Positions 1-7,649 of a stretch of 64,000 nt of DNA are shown here, piece by piece. The translations under genes and the position numbers were made by a program. The notes under the pieces are model-generated. The model searched no databases. It was not told where the DNA came from and saw nothing but the letters and a program-made list of their open reading frames with translations. Every line of letters starts with the position of its first letter. Within the stretch, counting starts at the first letter, position 1. This DNA is from Myroides sp. JBRI-B21084 (GTDB lineage: Bacteria > Bacteroidota > Bacteroidia > Flavobacteriales > Flavobacteriaceae): contig NZ_CP120653.1 in the NCBI RefSeq assembly GCF_030545015.1, positions 2,170,001 to 2,234,000 of the forward strand, written 5' to 3'.

Positions 1-1
1 A

Positions 2-544
2 AAGCAAAATGTTTTTGACGATTTTATTGCAGCTGCCGAATATTTAATTAATGAAAAATATACATCGAGCGAAAAATTAGCTATTCGCGGTGGATCAAAC
101 GGTGGATTATTAGTTGGTGCAACCATGACCCAACGACCAGATTTAATGAAAGTAGCTTTACCAGCTGTTGGTGTGTTAGATATGTTGCGTTACCATACAT
201 TTACGGCCGGTGCAGGTTGGGCGTACGATTACGGAACAGCCGAAGATTCTAATGAAATGTTTCAGTATTTAAAAGGATACTCTCCAGTACACAATGTAAA
301 AGCAGGCGTTTCGTACCCAGCAACTATGATTACTACTGGCGATCACGACGATCGTGTGGTACCTGCGCATAGTTTTAAATTTGCTGCCGAATTGCAAGAC
401 AAAAATGCGGGTAACAACCCAATGTTAATTCGTATTGATGTAAATGCAGGGCACGGTGCAGGAAAATCAGTACAACAAACCATTAACGAAAATGCCGATA
501 TACAAGCGTTCACGCTTTGGAATATGGGAGTTAAAGAATTATAG
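2..544 (+). CDS. Prolyl oligopeptidase family serine peptidase, C-terminal part
   Basis: The reading frame is open from the left edge, so only the last 180 codons are present. It carries all three parts of an S9A peptidase catalytic triad: the nucleophile in GGSNGG (serine codon 95-97), the aspartate in HDDRVVP, and the histidine in GHGAGK. S9A enzymes cleave after proline in short peptides; the catalytic alpha/beta-hydrolase domain is C-terminal and is what is seen here. The N-terminal propeller lies outside the window, so a signal peptide and cellular location cannot be judged. A bidirectional terminator-like hairpin follows at 621-653. Confidence 0.9.
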   Translation, partial: KQNVFDDFIAAAEYLINEKYTSSEKLAIRGGSNGGLLVGATMTQRPDLMKVALPAVGVLDMLRYHTFTAGAGWAYDYGTAEDSNEMFQYLKGYSPVHNVKAGVSYPATMITTGDHDDRVVPAHSFKFAAELQDKNAGNNPMLIRIDVNAGHGAGKSVQQTINENADIQAFTLWNMGVKEL

Positions 545-567
545 TTTACACAAATGTGCCCCTATGA

Positions 568-585
568 ACTTGATTAACTACGTTC
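568..585 (-). repeat. 18-bp fragment of a dispersed intergenic repeat
   Basis: Read on the minus strand this is GAACGTAGTTAATCAAGT, an exact match to 2468-2485. The second copy lies inside a longer repeat that also recurs at 60661-60792. It lies between a stop codon and a terminator and codes for nothing recognisable. Confidence 0.5.
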
Positions 586-620
586 TATTCGCAAACTCGG
601 GTCAGAGTCGCATTTTAAGA

Positions 621-653
621 AAAAAATCCATCGTTTAACGCGATGGATTTTTG
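621..653. terminator. Bidirectional intrinsic terminator
   Basis: A 12-bp perfect stem (622-633 with 641-652) and a 7-nt loop are flanked by A-rich and T-rich runs. It lies between the converging prolyl oligopeptidase gene and the small minus-strand gene, so it can serve both. Confidence 0.75.
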
Positions 654-893
654 TTATTTAGTAGGTTTGTCGCCGTTAGCCAGCGAAAATTTCACCGATT
701 TTTTAGGATATTGTTCAACACTCATTGCACTTGGGTTGTTAATTAGTTTTTTAATGCTGATTTTATCGCCCAACTTAAAATTAGCTTCGGTAAGTTTATA
801 ATCTAACAAATAAGGTCCGCAAAAGTAATTTCCTTTATCGTCTTTTTCTATAATGCCTTGGTATAAACCTTCTTTCGTTTCTTTTCCCATCAC
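654..893 (-). CDS. Hypothetical protein, 79 aa
   Basis: A short soluble protein with no signal peptide or membrane segment and no recognised motif. It is rich in lysine and has a regular alternation of short strands (GKETKEGLYQGIIEKDDKGNYFCGP at the N-terminal end, shown here only in part: GLYQGIIEKDDKGNYFCGP), suggesting a small beta-rich fold. Two adjacent ATG codons (891-893 and 888-890) could start it. It converges on the prolyl oligopeptidase gene, sharing a terminator, and is divergent from the alcohol dehydrogenase gene. Small size is the main doubt, but the terminator placement and the clean 170-bp upstream gap favour a real gene. Confidence 0.6.
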   Translation of the reverse strand: MMGKETKEGLYQGIIEKDDKGNYFCGPYLLDYKLTEANFKLGDKISIKKLINNPSAMSVEQYPKKSVKFSLANGDKPTK

Positions 894-1063
894 GTTTTAA
901 TTAAGTTGCAAAGATACAGAGTATTTTTAGTAAAATTACATTCTAAATACAAGTAAGTTGTTGTAACAAAATCAATATTTGTTATGATAAATTTAAGGAA
1001 ACATTTTTACATTAAAATAAATCTTTCCCTAATTTTATAAAATCAAACATAAACAAATAAAAA

Positions 1064-2101
1064 ATGGCAACAAAAGCGTATGCAGCCTTTAATGCGGTAG
1101 ATCCGTTAGGGCCACACACTATAGAACGTAGAAATTTAAACGCAAAAGATGTATTTATTAAAATAGCTTATTGCGGTGTTTGTCACAGCGATTTACATAC
1201 CGCAAAGTCCGATTGGGGACCAGCAAATTACCCAGCAGTTCCTGGGCACGAAATTGTAGGAACAGTTGAAGCTATTGGTGCTGAAGTTACTAAATTTAAA
1301 GTAGGCGATATTGTGGGGGTAGGCTGTATGGTAGAATCGTGCCAACATTGCCATTCGTGCGATGAAGGTTTAGAGCAGTATTGTGAGAATGGTTTTACAG
1401 GAACCTACAATTCTAAAAACTCAAAATACGGTGGCATTACTTACGGCGGTTATTCAGAAAACATTGTGGTTGAAGAAGGTTTTGTATTAAACATACCAAC
1501 CAATTTACCTTTAGAAAACGTAGCGCCTTTATTGTGTGCGGGTATTACAACTTGGTCGCCATTGCGCCATTGGAATGTGAAAAAAGGCGATAAAGTAGGC
1601 GTTGTTGGTTTAGGTGGTTTGGGTCATATGGGTGTTAAATTTGCCAAAGCAATGGGCGCACATGTGGTAATGATAACTACATCGGCAAGTAAAGGCGAAG
1701 ACGCTATGAAATTAGGAGCCGATGAGGTGTTGATTTCGAAAGATGCCGAACAAATGAAAAAACATGCCTATAGTTTTGATTTTCTATTGAATACCATTCC
1801 GGTGGCACATGATGTAAATCCGTACTTGTTGTTGTTAAAACTAGATAAAACCATGTGCATGGTTGGTGCTATTGAACCTTTTCCAATTCATGGCGGAGTG
1901 TTGATTAACAAACGCAGAAACATTGCTGGGTCGTTAATCGGTGGAATTAAAGAAACCCAAGAAATGCTTGATTTTTGTGGCGAACACGGTGTTGTTTCTG
2001 ATGTTGAAGTAATTAAAATGAACGAAATTAACGAAGCTTATGTGCGCATGCAACAGTCTGATGTGAAGTACCGATTTGTAATTGATATGAAAACGTTGTA
2101 A
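1064..2101 (+). CDS. Zinc-dependent NAD(P) alcohol dehydrogenase (CAD/YahK type)
   Basis: Medium-chain dehydrogenase of 345 aa, full length for the cinnamyl alcohol dehydrogenase/YahK group, which reduces aldehydes with NADPH. Catalytic zinc ligands are visible as Cys40 in CGVCHSD and His62-Glu63 in PGHE. The structural zinc site is the cluster of cysteines around residues 90-108 (CQHCHSC followed by a further Cys). The dinucleotide fold carries GLGGLGHMG near residue 187. It starts at the first ATG after an A-rich leader without a Shine-Dalgarno sequence. It stands alone; a small membrane protein gene follows 46 bp later. The substrate is not shown by the sequence. Confidence 0.92.
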   Translation: MATKAYAAFNAVDPLGPHTIERRNLNAKDVFIKIAYCGVCHSDLHTAKSDWGPANYPAVPGHEIVGTVEAIGAEVTKFKVGDIVGVGCMVESCQHCHSCDEGLEQYCENGFTGTYNSKNSKYGGITYGGYSENIVVEEGFVLNIPTNLPLENVAPLLCAGITTWSPLRHWNVKKGDKVGVVGLGGLGHMGVKFAKAMGAHVVMITTSASKGEDAMKLGADEVLISKDAEQMKKHAYSFDFLLNTIPVAHDVNPYLLLLKLDKTMCMVGAIEPFPIHGGVLINKRRNIAGSLIGGIKETQEMLDFCGEHGVVSDVEVIKMNEINEAYVRMQQSDVKYRFVIDMKTL

Positions 2102-2147
2102 ACAAACAATAATAACATGTTTTTGTTCGTTATTGCTTTAAAATAAG

Positions 2148-2357
2148 ATGATTATAAAAAAATCAGTAATAAACATTTTGGCATTGGCTTCGGTACTTAC
2201 AACAACAGGTTTTTTGTTAGATGGCGATGCTAAAGACCCAAGTGTATTAACACGTATTACAGAATATGTAGCAATGCTAACCATTATTTTTGTCATTTTA
2301 TCCGGATTTTATTTCGGGGTAAAAGCAATAACAAAACGATTACAAATTGTAAAATAA
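2148..2357 (+). CDS. Small two-helix membrane protein
   Basis: A 69-aa protein with two hydrophobic stretches (about residues 6-25 and 40-60) and a basic C-terminal tail (ITKRLQIVK), so it is probably an inner membrane hairpin protein. No family was recognised. It lies 46 bp after the alcohol dehydrogenase gene on the same strand and is followed directly by a strong terminator, which supports it as the last gene of that transcript. Confidence 0.65.
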   Translation: MIIKKSVINILALASVLTTTGFLLDGDAKDPSVLTRITEYVAMLTIIFVILSGFYFGVKAITKRLQIVK

Positions 2358-2391
2358 ACAAAGAGGCTATCTGAAAAGATAGCCTCTTTGT
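2358..2391. terminator. Intrinsic terminator, perfect 15-bp stem
   Basis: Arms 2358-2372 and 2377-2391 pair perfectly around a GAAA loop. The same hairpin type (AAAGAGGCT core) recurs at 60763-60792 as part of the dispersed repeat annotated at 2358-2516. Confidence 0.85.
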
Positions 2392-2516
2392 CATTTCATA
2401 CTTGATGCGAAATTGCATGCTTTTGATTTATAAAGTATTATTAAAAGCTAACCTGAACTTGTGTATTGAACGTAGTTAATCAAGTACAGCTTGATAAGTA
2501 GATACTTTTCGGACAG
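2358..2516 (+). repeat. Dispersed intergenic repeat, copy A
   Basis: This stretch resembles the reverse complement of 60661-60792. Shared blocks in order are the AAAGAGGCT terminator hairpin, CTTGATGCGAAAT, CTTTTGATTTAT, AAGTATTAT, AGCTTGA and TTTTCGGA. It holds no gene. Copy A is less symmetrical than copy B, whose ATTTCGCA/TGCGAAAT hairpin is perfect. Confidence 0.65.
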
Positions 2517-2539
2517 CCACTTTGTTAAAATTTCAAAAC

Positions 2540-3247
2540 TTACGATAAGTTTGATAAATCGCTTTCGGGTTCTAATTCAACAGCCGGCTGATTCTGACAA
2601 AATAATCGAGCAGACAAAGCGCCTTTCAACGTTATTTTTGACCCGTGAACTTCCAGCCAACTGCCTTCGCGTAAGCCCAAAACGGGTTGCGTATTAAAGC
2701 AATGAAATTCATTTATACGTGTTTCGCGTGTTTCACCCATGTGCGTAGAACCTTCAATAGGATCTAAATAATGAGGGTTTATATTGAACGGAACCATTCC
2801 TAATGTTTTAAAACTTGGCGGATACACTATAGGCATATCATTTGTAGTTTCCATAGTTAACCCCGTAATATTACTACCTGCCGAACAACCCAAATAAGGC
2901 GTGCCGTTTAGTAATGTTTCTTTTAAAGTAGATAGTAAATTGTTGGCATATAACTGTTTTACCAACAAAAAAGTATTGCCCCCTCCCGTAAAAATTGCTT
3001 GTGCATTTACAACAGCTTCAACAGGATTTTCAAAAGTATGTAGCCCTACTACTTTTTTATCAATTTTTGCAAAAGCTTGGGCAACTTTTGCAGTGTAATC
3101 GTTGTGCGAAATGCCACTTGGACGTGCATACGGTATAAATAAAATGGTATTTGCGTTTTTAAAATGATTTTTTAAAACGGGCAATAAATATTCTAAATAT
3201 CCCAAACCGTGTAAGGTTGATGTACTTGCTATGATTAAATTTTTCAT
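2540..3247 (-). CDS. pepE: Dipeptidase E (peptidase family S51)
   Basis: Cytoplasmic aspartyl dipeptidase, 235 aa from the chosen ATG at 3245-3247. The longer open frame begins eight codons earlier, but MKNLIIAST matches the usual start of the first beta strand. The nucleophile elbow is GCSAGSN with Ser122, close to Ser120 of the Salmonella enzyme. Asp137 and the His in NPHYLDP fit the rest of the known Ser-Asp/Glu-His arrangement. The TGGGNTF motif near residue 87 is typical of S51. The family hydrolyses Asp-X dipeptides. It stands alone between a repeat and a divergent secreted protein gene. Confidence 0.9.
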   Translation of the reverse strand: MKNLIIASTSTLHGLGYLEYLLPVLKNHFKNANTILFIPYARPSGISHNDYTAKVAQAFAKIDKKVVGLHTFENPVEAVVNAQAIFTGGGNTFLLVKQLYANNLLSTLKETLLNGTPYLGCSAGSNITGLTMETTNDMPIVYPPSFKTLGMVPFNINPHYLDPIEGSTHMGETRETRINEFHCFNTQPVLGLREGSWLEVHGSKITLKGALSARLFCQNQPAVELEPESDLSNLS

Positions 3248-3383
3248 AAAAATTTTTAAAATAAACAACAAACTTATTTATTTAACATATGTTTACCAAA
3301 ATGCTTTTTATGTTTTAACATTTTTACTAATATTTTTGTTTAAATTAATATAATATTGTTTTAACAATCAATAGTTTTGTAAA

Positions 3384-4112
3384 ATGAATAAAAAACTACC
3401 TTACCTATTAATTTGTTTATTAACCTTGTTAGTAAGCGCTACAACTATTGCACAAACTAAAACGGTTTTGGGTAAAGTAGTTGCAAAAACACGCGATTTA
3501 GAAGGGATATTTGTAAAAAATACAACTATTAATAAATCAACCTATACACAAAAAGGTGGGTATTTTACTATTGAAGCCAACCCAAATGATACACTTATTT
3601 TTTCGGCGGTACATTTAATAGGCCGTGATAAAGTTTTAACCAAAGCCGATATGAACAAATCGTTGGTTTTTGTTCCCATGGAATTTTTTGAAAATGTTTT
3701 AGACGAAGTGGTAATAGACCGTAAAGTAAATTCTGAAACTTTAGGTTTTGGAAAAGTAAAAAGATACACGCCTGCTCAGCGCAATTTACACCGTGCAACT
3801 TCATCGGGCGGAGGTATTTTACCTGTTGATGCCATTGTGAATGCCATTTCAGGAAGAACAAAAATGCTTAAAAAAGCAGTTGAATTAGAAGCAGAACAAC
3901 AATTAGTACTACAAATTTTAAATAAATTCCCCGAAGAGTATTATACAAACAAATTAAAAATACCTGTGCAATACCATATGGCGTTTGGTTATTTTATGCT
4001 GCAAGACCCAAATATACTTACATCTTTTCAAAACGTACACACCGAACAATTAGGTTTAATGTATGCCGAAAAAGCTACCGAATTTTTAGAAATAGTTAAG
4101 GTGTTAAAATAA
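3384..4112 (+). CDS. Secreted protein with carboxypeptidase-regulatory-like domain
   Basis: A 242-aa protein with a clear signal peptide (cleavage near TTIAQ, residue 24). Residues 25-100 look like a CarboxypepD_reg-like beta-sandwich: a strand with VLGKVVAKTRDLEGIFVKN, a GGYFTIEAN turn, and DTLIFSAVHLIG. This module is common in Bacteroidota envelope proteins. The C-terminal half is mostly helical and was not recognised. It is probably periplasmic. It lies 34 bp before the tatA-like gene on the same strand, though a -7 element precedes the latter. Confidence 0.75.
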   Translation: MNKKLPYLLICLLTLLVSATTIAQTKTVLGKVVAKTRDLEGIFVKNTTINKSTYTQKGGYFTIEANPNDTLIFSAVHLIGRDKVLTKADMNKSLVFVPMEFFENVLDEVVIDRKVNSETLGFGKVKRYTPAQRNLHRATSSGGGILPVDAIVNAISGRTKMLKKAVELEAEQQLVLQILNKFPEEYYTNKLKIPVQYHMAFGYFMLQDPNILTSFQNVHTEQLGLMYAEKATEFLEIVKVLK

Positions 4113-4122
4113 TTGTTTTGTG

Positions 4123-4130
4123 TAACTTTG
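4123..4130 (+). promoter_or_regulatory. Flavobacterial -7 element before the tatA-like gene
   Basis: TAACTTTG matches TAnnTTTG and lies 16 bp before the ATG. No clear -33 TTTG at the right distance is visible. Confidence 0.4.
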
Positions 4131-4146
4131 TAGTAAATTATTAAAA

Positions 4147-4533
4147 ATGGTAACAAACTTACATATAACACCTCTTTTTTTAGGCATAGGTGGCGGCGAA
4201 TTGGTTTTTATTGTAATTGCCATTTTAATGCTTTTTGGTTCAGATAAAGTGCCCGAAATGGCACGTGGTTTGGCACGCGTTATTAATCAAGTTAAAAATG
4301 CATCTAACGATATCAAATCTGAAATTACCAAAAGTGTAGATGAAACAGGTGTAGTAAAAGATATTAAAGAAGCTGTTAATGTAGAAGATATTAAAAAACG
4401 CGTTGGCTTAAACGATATTAAAACCGCTATGGACTTAGATCAATACAACCCTGTTAACGATATTCAGCAAGAAATTGACCAAGCCAAAGAAGATATTGAA
4501 AACATGACCGGACCCATTAAGCGCAACAAATAA
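4147..4533 (+). CDS. tatA: Sec-independent translocase protein TatA/TatB family
   Basis: A 128-aa protein built as expected for TatA/B: one N-terminal membrane helix (about residues 14-30, LVFIVIAILMLFGSDKVPE), the FG and P residues after it, then an amphipathic helix (MARGLARVINQVKNA) and a charged, mostly helical tail. TatA/B proteins with TatC export folded twin-arginine substrates across the inner membrane. No tatC is nearby. A TatA versus TatB assignment cannot be made from this alone. The stop codon overlaps the ATG of the PAP2 gene by one base (TAATG), so the two are probably translationally coupled. Confidence 0.88.
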   Translation: MVTNLHITPLFLGIGGGELVFIVIAILMLFGSDKVPEMARGLARVINQVKNASNDIKSEITKSVDETGVVKDIKEAVNVEDIKKRVGLNDIKTAMDLDQYNPVNDIQQEIDQAKEDIENMTGPIKRNK

Positions 4534-5123
4534 TGCTTGAAAACTTAATACAAAAAGACCAACAGTTACTTATTTATTTAAACAATTTAGGAACCCCATT
4601 TTTAGATCCTATTTTTATGTACATAACCCATCAAAAAAATTGGTGGCCTTTTTTTGTATTTTTAATTTTTTTATTACTAAAAAAAATATCGCTTAAACAA
4701 TTTGCTCTTTTAGTAGTTGTATTGGCCGTTTTTTTTGTGTTTACCGATCAGCTTACAAACGTTTTTAAATATGGTGTTAACAGGTTACGCCCCGTTAACG
4801 ATCCACTTATTGAACCTTACTTGCGCGTGTTGCGTAAAGCAGGTAGTCCTAGTTTTTTTTCGGGACATGCATCCAATTCAAGCGGAGCCACCTTACTACT
4901 TTTTTTAATCCTTAAAAAGTATTACAAATACTGCGGCTTTTTATTTTTGTTTCCGTTAATATTTGCTTATACTCGTATTTATTTGGGGTTACATTACCCG
5001 TTAGATATTTTATGTGGGTATCTTTTTGGTTTAACATCGGGCTTTTTGTTTTACACCCTTTTTAAATTTGTAAACAACAAATATAATTTAACCGATAAAC
5101 GCTTTCAAAACCCTTTTAAATAA
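4533..5123 (+). CDS. PAP2-family phosphatase, membrane protein
   Basis: A 196-aa polytopic membrane protein with all three PAP2 signature blocks: NRLRPVNDP, PSFFSGHAS (catalytic His in SGH), and RIYLGLHYPLDIL (second His and Asp). About five hydrophobic segments surround them. The family dephosphorylates lipid phosphates such as phosphatidic acid, phosphatidylglycerol phosphate or undecaprenyl pyrophosphate at the outer face of the inner membrane; which one applies is not shown. Its start overlaps the stop of the tatA-like gene. A 170-bp dispersed repeat begins 20 bp after its stop. Confidence 0.9.
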   Translation: MLENLIQKDQQLLIYLNNLGTPFLDPIFMYITHQKNWWPFFVFLIFLLLKKISLKQFALLVVVLAVFFVFTDQLTNVFKYGVNRLRPVNDPLIEPYLRVLRKAGSPSFFSGHASNSSGATLLLFLILKKYYKYCGFLFLFPLIFAYTRIYLGLHYPLDILCGYLFGLTSGFLFYTLFKFVNNKYNLTDKRFQNPFK

Positions 5124-5142
5124 TTAAAAAAAATCTGTTTCT

Positions 5143-5312
5143 GGGCGTTTCCCTTACATTCGGCTTAGTAAATAAATTAATAAGCAATTAAACTTACCGT
5201 TTAGTAAATCATTACAGTAAATAGTCGGGTCGGGCTGTACGCTCATAGCTTTTATCGGCGCTTCCAGTGCCTCAGCCGCCAATAAAAGGCTATCCGCTGC
5301 CATCCCTAACGC
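5143..5312 (+). repeat. 170-bp dispersed repeat, copy 1
   Basis: Begins GGGCGTTTCCCTTACA and ends ATCCCTAACGC. It has the same length (170 bp) as the copy at 21227-21396. The first 16 bp and the last 96 bp (from GTAAATAG at 5217) are nearly identical between copies; the 58 bp between them are unrelated but equal in length. The conserved part holds GGGTCGGGCT (5227-5236) and a near-palindrome in which AGCTTTTATCGGCGC can pair with GCCGCCAATAAAAGGCT. The ends GCGTT and AACGC are inverted. It is non-coding and is much more GC-rich than its surroundings. Confidence 0.8.
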
Positions 5313-5565
5313 GGGGCTTGGGTTTTTTTAAGTTTTTTAAGTTTAAAGTTTTGTGTTGTTAAACTTCAATTAATAAAGTATCACATAAATTAAAAAATAT
5401 ACCAAACAAACCTACAAGGTTTTTTTATGTAACATTATAAAAGTATAGACTTTTTATATAAACCAGCGTTTAGCTTTTTATTTAAAGTATGTTTTTAAAA
5501 TTTTTAACAATATGTTAATTTTTTTAATATATTTATGCTATAAATAACTAATCTAATGTTTTATT
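5313..5565. other. AT-rich gene-free stretch
   Basis: About 250 bp between the repeat and the small lipoprotein gene. It is very AT-rich with T runs and no open frame of note. It presumably holds the promoter of the downstream pair, but no confident -33/-7 pair was found. Confidence 0.4.
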
Positions 5566-5697
5566 ATGGTAAAATTGTCTAAAATTTTGTGGGGGGGGGT
5601 AATAGCCCTAACCCTTACTGCTTGTACAACCAACAGCATTTTTAACGAAATGGACGCAGAAAACAACAATCCACTAATAAGTGCTAGCAATAATTAA
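5566..5697 (+). CDS. Tiny lipoprotein with an in-frame G9 tract
   Basis: A 43-codon frame reading MVKLSKILWGGVIALTLTAC followed by a short polar, Asn-rich tail. It has a basic n-region, a hydrophobic core and the lipobox LTAC, so it should be a lipidated envelope peptide. Codons Trp9-Gly10-Gly11-Val12 are encoded by nine consecutive G (5591-5599). Loss of one G gives an immediate TAA; gain of one G ends the frame after about 26 residues. The stop lies two bases before the ATG of the type IX cargo gene at 5700, suggesting co-translation. Its function is unknown. Size makes it easy to miss, but the lipobox and spacing argue for a real gene. Confidence 0.6.
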   Translation: MVKLSKILWGGVIALTLTACTTNSIFNEMDAENNNPLISASNN

Positions 5698-5699
5698 TT

Positions 5700-6746
5700 A
5701 TGAATAGAATGAAGATAGCCATAATTATAGCAGCTTTATTTACAGCACAGCTTACTACCGCACAAATATTGTACTCTGAAAATTTTAATAACCTTACCCC
5801 AGGTAATGTAGGTACCGATTATTCAGGTACAACGCCAGGACAAGGCGGTTGGTATACAAAAACCAATGCTATAGATCCCAATTATAATGGAATGAACGAT
5901 TATAAAATTGTTACAGAACCCGGTAGGGGCAATGTACTAGAAATTACAAGCCCTTTTGAACCAACAAAACTAGGTAATAGAAACAGTATGGCATATAAAA
6001 AAGGGATTGAAGCTTTATGGAACAACCGTACGGTGGGTAACAATGTTTTAAAATTAGAATTTGATTTTTTTACGGGAAATAATCAGGATAACAATTTTGT
6101 GGATCAAACTCCGATGATTCAATTAGATGGATTACATGGCTACAGTCAGTTTTTTCGTTTGAATTATGAATATGAGTTTGATATAATGCATACTGATTGT
6201 GGTGTTTGTTTTCCACAAACAAGAGGAAACATTTTTACAAGCAATCCTACTGTTCCTAGAAATACGTGGTTAAAAATTGAATTTTACTTTGATTACACAA
6301 ATAAAAAAATGTACCTTATTATACCCACTGTAGGTGCAGGTGCGGTTGGTGATTTTTTTGTTCCAATTAGCGTAGGCTTAGATAAAATTCATTTACAAAT
6401 ACCTTCGTCGAAATCGTTTATAACTAAACACAGGTTTGATAATTTTGAAGTTACTGCTTTAAATGCAGTGCCACCAAATGTAATTTTAAACACTAACAAG
6501 CAATTGGCTACAAAATTTAATTTGTACCCCAACCCGGCAACCAATGTGGTAAACATAACCAATGCAGATAACATGCAGGTAAACCAAATTACGGTGTACA
6601 CTTTAGCAGGTAAACAAGTAAGCACGCAAGCGTACAATAACCAGGCAGAAATACATCTAAATGTAGAAAATTTAGCAAGCGGTACCTATCTATTGTATTT
6701 ACAAACCGCACAAGGTACAGCGGTTAAACGGTTAATAAAAAAATAA
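5700..6746 (+). CDS. Type IX secretion cargo protein with C-terminal sorting domain
   Basis: A 348-aa exported protein. It has a signal peptide ending near TTAQ (residue 22). A central region of about 220 residues is jelly-roll-like (ENFNNLTPG at the start, LEFDFFTG, YFDYTNKKMYL), resembling concanavalin-like carbohydrate-binding modules. The last 75 residues form a type A sorting domain (NLYPNPATNVVNI, then a YTLAGKQV-type strand, ending SGTYLLYLQT and KRLIKK). Such proteins cross the outer membrane by the type IX system and are often surface anchored. Its ligand is unknown. It follows the G9 lipoprotein gene by two bases and ends in a terminator. Confidence 0.85.
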   Translation: MNRMKIAIIIAALFTAQLTTAQILYSENFNNLTPGNVGTDYSGTTPGQGGWYTKTNAIDPNYNGMNDYKIVTEPGRGNVLEITSPFEPTKLGNRNSMAYKKGIEALWNNRTVGNNVLKLEFDFFTGNNQDNNFVDQTPMIQLDGLHGYSQFFRLNYEYEFDIMHTDCGVCFPQTRGNIFTSNPTVPRNTWLKIEFYFDYTNKKMYLIIPTVGAGAVGDFFVPISVGLDKIHLQIPSSKSFITKHRFDNFEVTALNAVPPNVILNTNKQLATKFNLYPNPATNVVNITNADNMQVNQITVYTLAGKQVSTQAYNNQAEIHLNVENLASGTYLLYLQTAQGTAVKRLIKK

Positions 6747-6760
6747 AATTTAAAAATAGC

Positions 6761-6790
6761 AAACCCTCAAAAACACTTTGAGGGTTTGTT
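6761..6790. terminator. Bidirectional intrinsic terminator
   Basis: An 11-bp stem, AAACCCTCAAA (6761-6771) with TTTGAGGGTTT (6777-6787), sits between the converging cargo gene and the ZIP transporter gene. Confidence 0.8.
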
Positions 6791-6817
6791 GTGTTTAATT
6801 ATAATTACTTTATATTT

Positions 6818-7648
6818 TTAACCTAGTGCTACATCAAGTATCATCATGGCAATAAAACCACCAACAAAGCCAAGTGTAGCAATATCGCCGTTGTTGCCTT
6901 GTTGGGTTTCGGGTACTACTTCTTCAATAACAACAAAAATCATGGCACCTGCAGCAAAAGCTAAGGCATAAGGTAAAACAGGTGTAAAAAAACCAACCGC
7001 CAAAGCGCCAATTACAGCGGCAACAGGTTCAACCAAAGCCGAACTTTGTCCGTACATAAAGCTTTTGGTTTTGCTCATTCCTGCCCGTCTTAACGGAAAT
7101 GATACAGCTAATCCTTCGGGTAAATTTTGCAAGCCAATACCTATGGCTAGTGTTAAAGCGCCTGCAATGGTAGCTTCGGGTATGCCAGCAGCTACACCAC
7201 CAAATAACACGCCAACAGCCAAACCTTCGGGTATATTGTGCAAGGTAATTGCCAAAACCAACAAGGTAGTTTTTTGCCAAGGTGTTTTGGTTTTTACGCC
7301 TTCGGTTTTAGATATAGGGTGGTTTAAATGCAAATGTGGCAAAACTTTATCTAACGCAAATAAAAACAATGCGCCCAATGCAAAACCCACTGCAGCAGGT
7401 ATAACTTTTGTAAACCCTTCACCCGGACTCATATTTATGGCAGGAGCTAACAAACTCCAAAAACTGGCAGCAATCATTACACCACCAGTAAACCCCAGCA
7501 TACCGTCTAATAATTTTTTGTTAGGATTTCTAAAAATAAAAACAAACGCTGCGCCTATTGCTGTTAGGGTCCACGTAAAAAGGCCGGCAATTAATGCTGC
7601 CCAAATGGGGTCTATCGATTCAAAAAAAGCAATTAATTTATGAAACAT
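6818..7648 (-). CDS. ZIP-family divalent metal transporter (GufA-like)
   Basis: A 276-aa inner membrane protein with about eight hydrophobic segments. The two ZIP signature helices are plain: HNIPEGLAVGVLFGG and IGIGLQNLPEGLAVSFPLR, whose His, Asn, Glu and Gln side chains bind the metal. A His-containing loop (LPHLHLNHP) separates the halves. ZIP proteins bring Zn, Fe or Mn into the cytoplasm. Its ATG lies one base after the stop of the DtxR-type regulator, so the two form an operon, and a metal-dependent control loop is likely. The actual metal cannot be read from the sequence; the regulator suggests Mn or Fe. Confidence 0.9.
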   Translation of the reverse strand: MFHKLIAFFESIDPIWAALIAGLFTWTLTAIGAAFVFIFRNPNKKLLDGMLGFTGGVMIAASFWSLLAPAINMSPGEGFTKVIPAAVGFALGALFLFALDKVLPHLHLNHPISKTEGVKTKTPWQKTTLLVLAITLHNIPEGLAVGVLFGGVAAGIPEATIAGALTLAIGIGLQNLPEGLAVSFPLRRAGMSKTKSFMYGQSSALVEPVAAVIGALAVGFFTPVLPYALAFAAGAMIFVVIEEVVPETQQGNNGDIATLGFVGGFIAMMILDVALG

Positions 7649-7649
7649 A

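Noticed and set aside
444..638. 64-codon plus-strand frame over the prolyl oligopeptidase end
   Set aside because: It overlaps the catalytic region in another frame and runs into the terminator; no features of its own.
7065..7643. 192-codon plus-strand frame antisense to the ZIP gene
   Set aside because: The minus strand encodes a complete ZIP transporter with signature motifs; the antisense frame is low-complexity.
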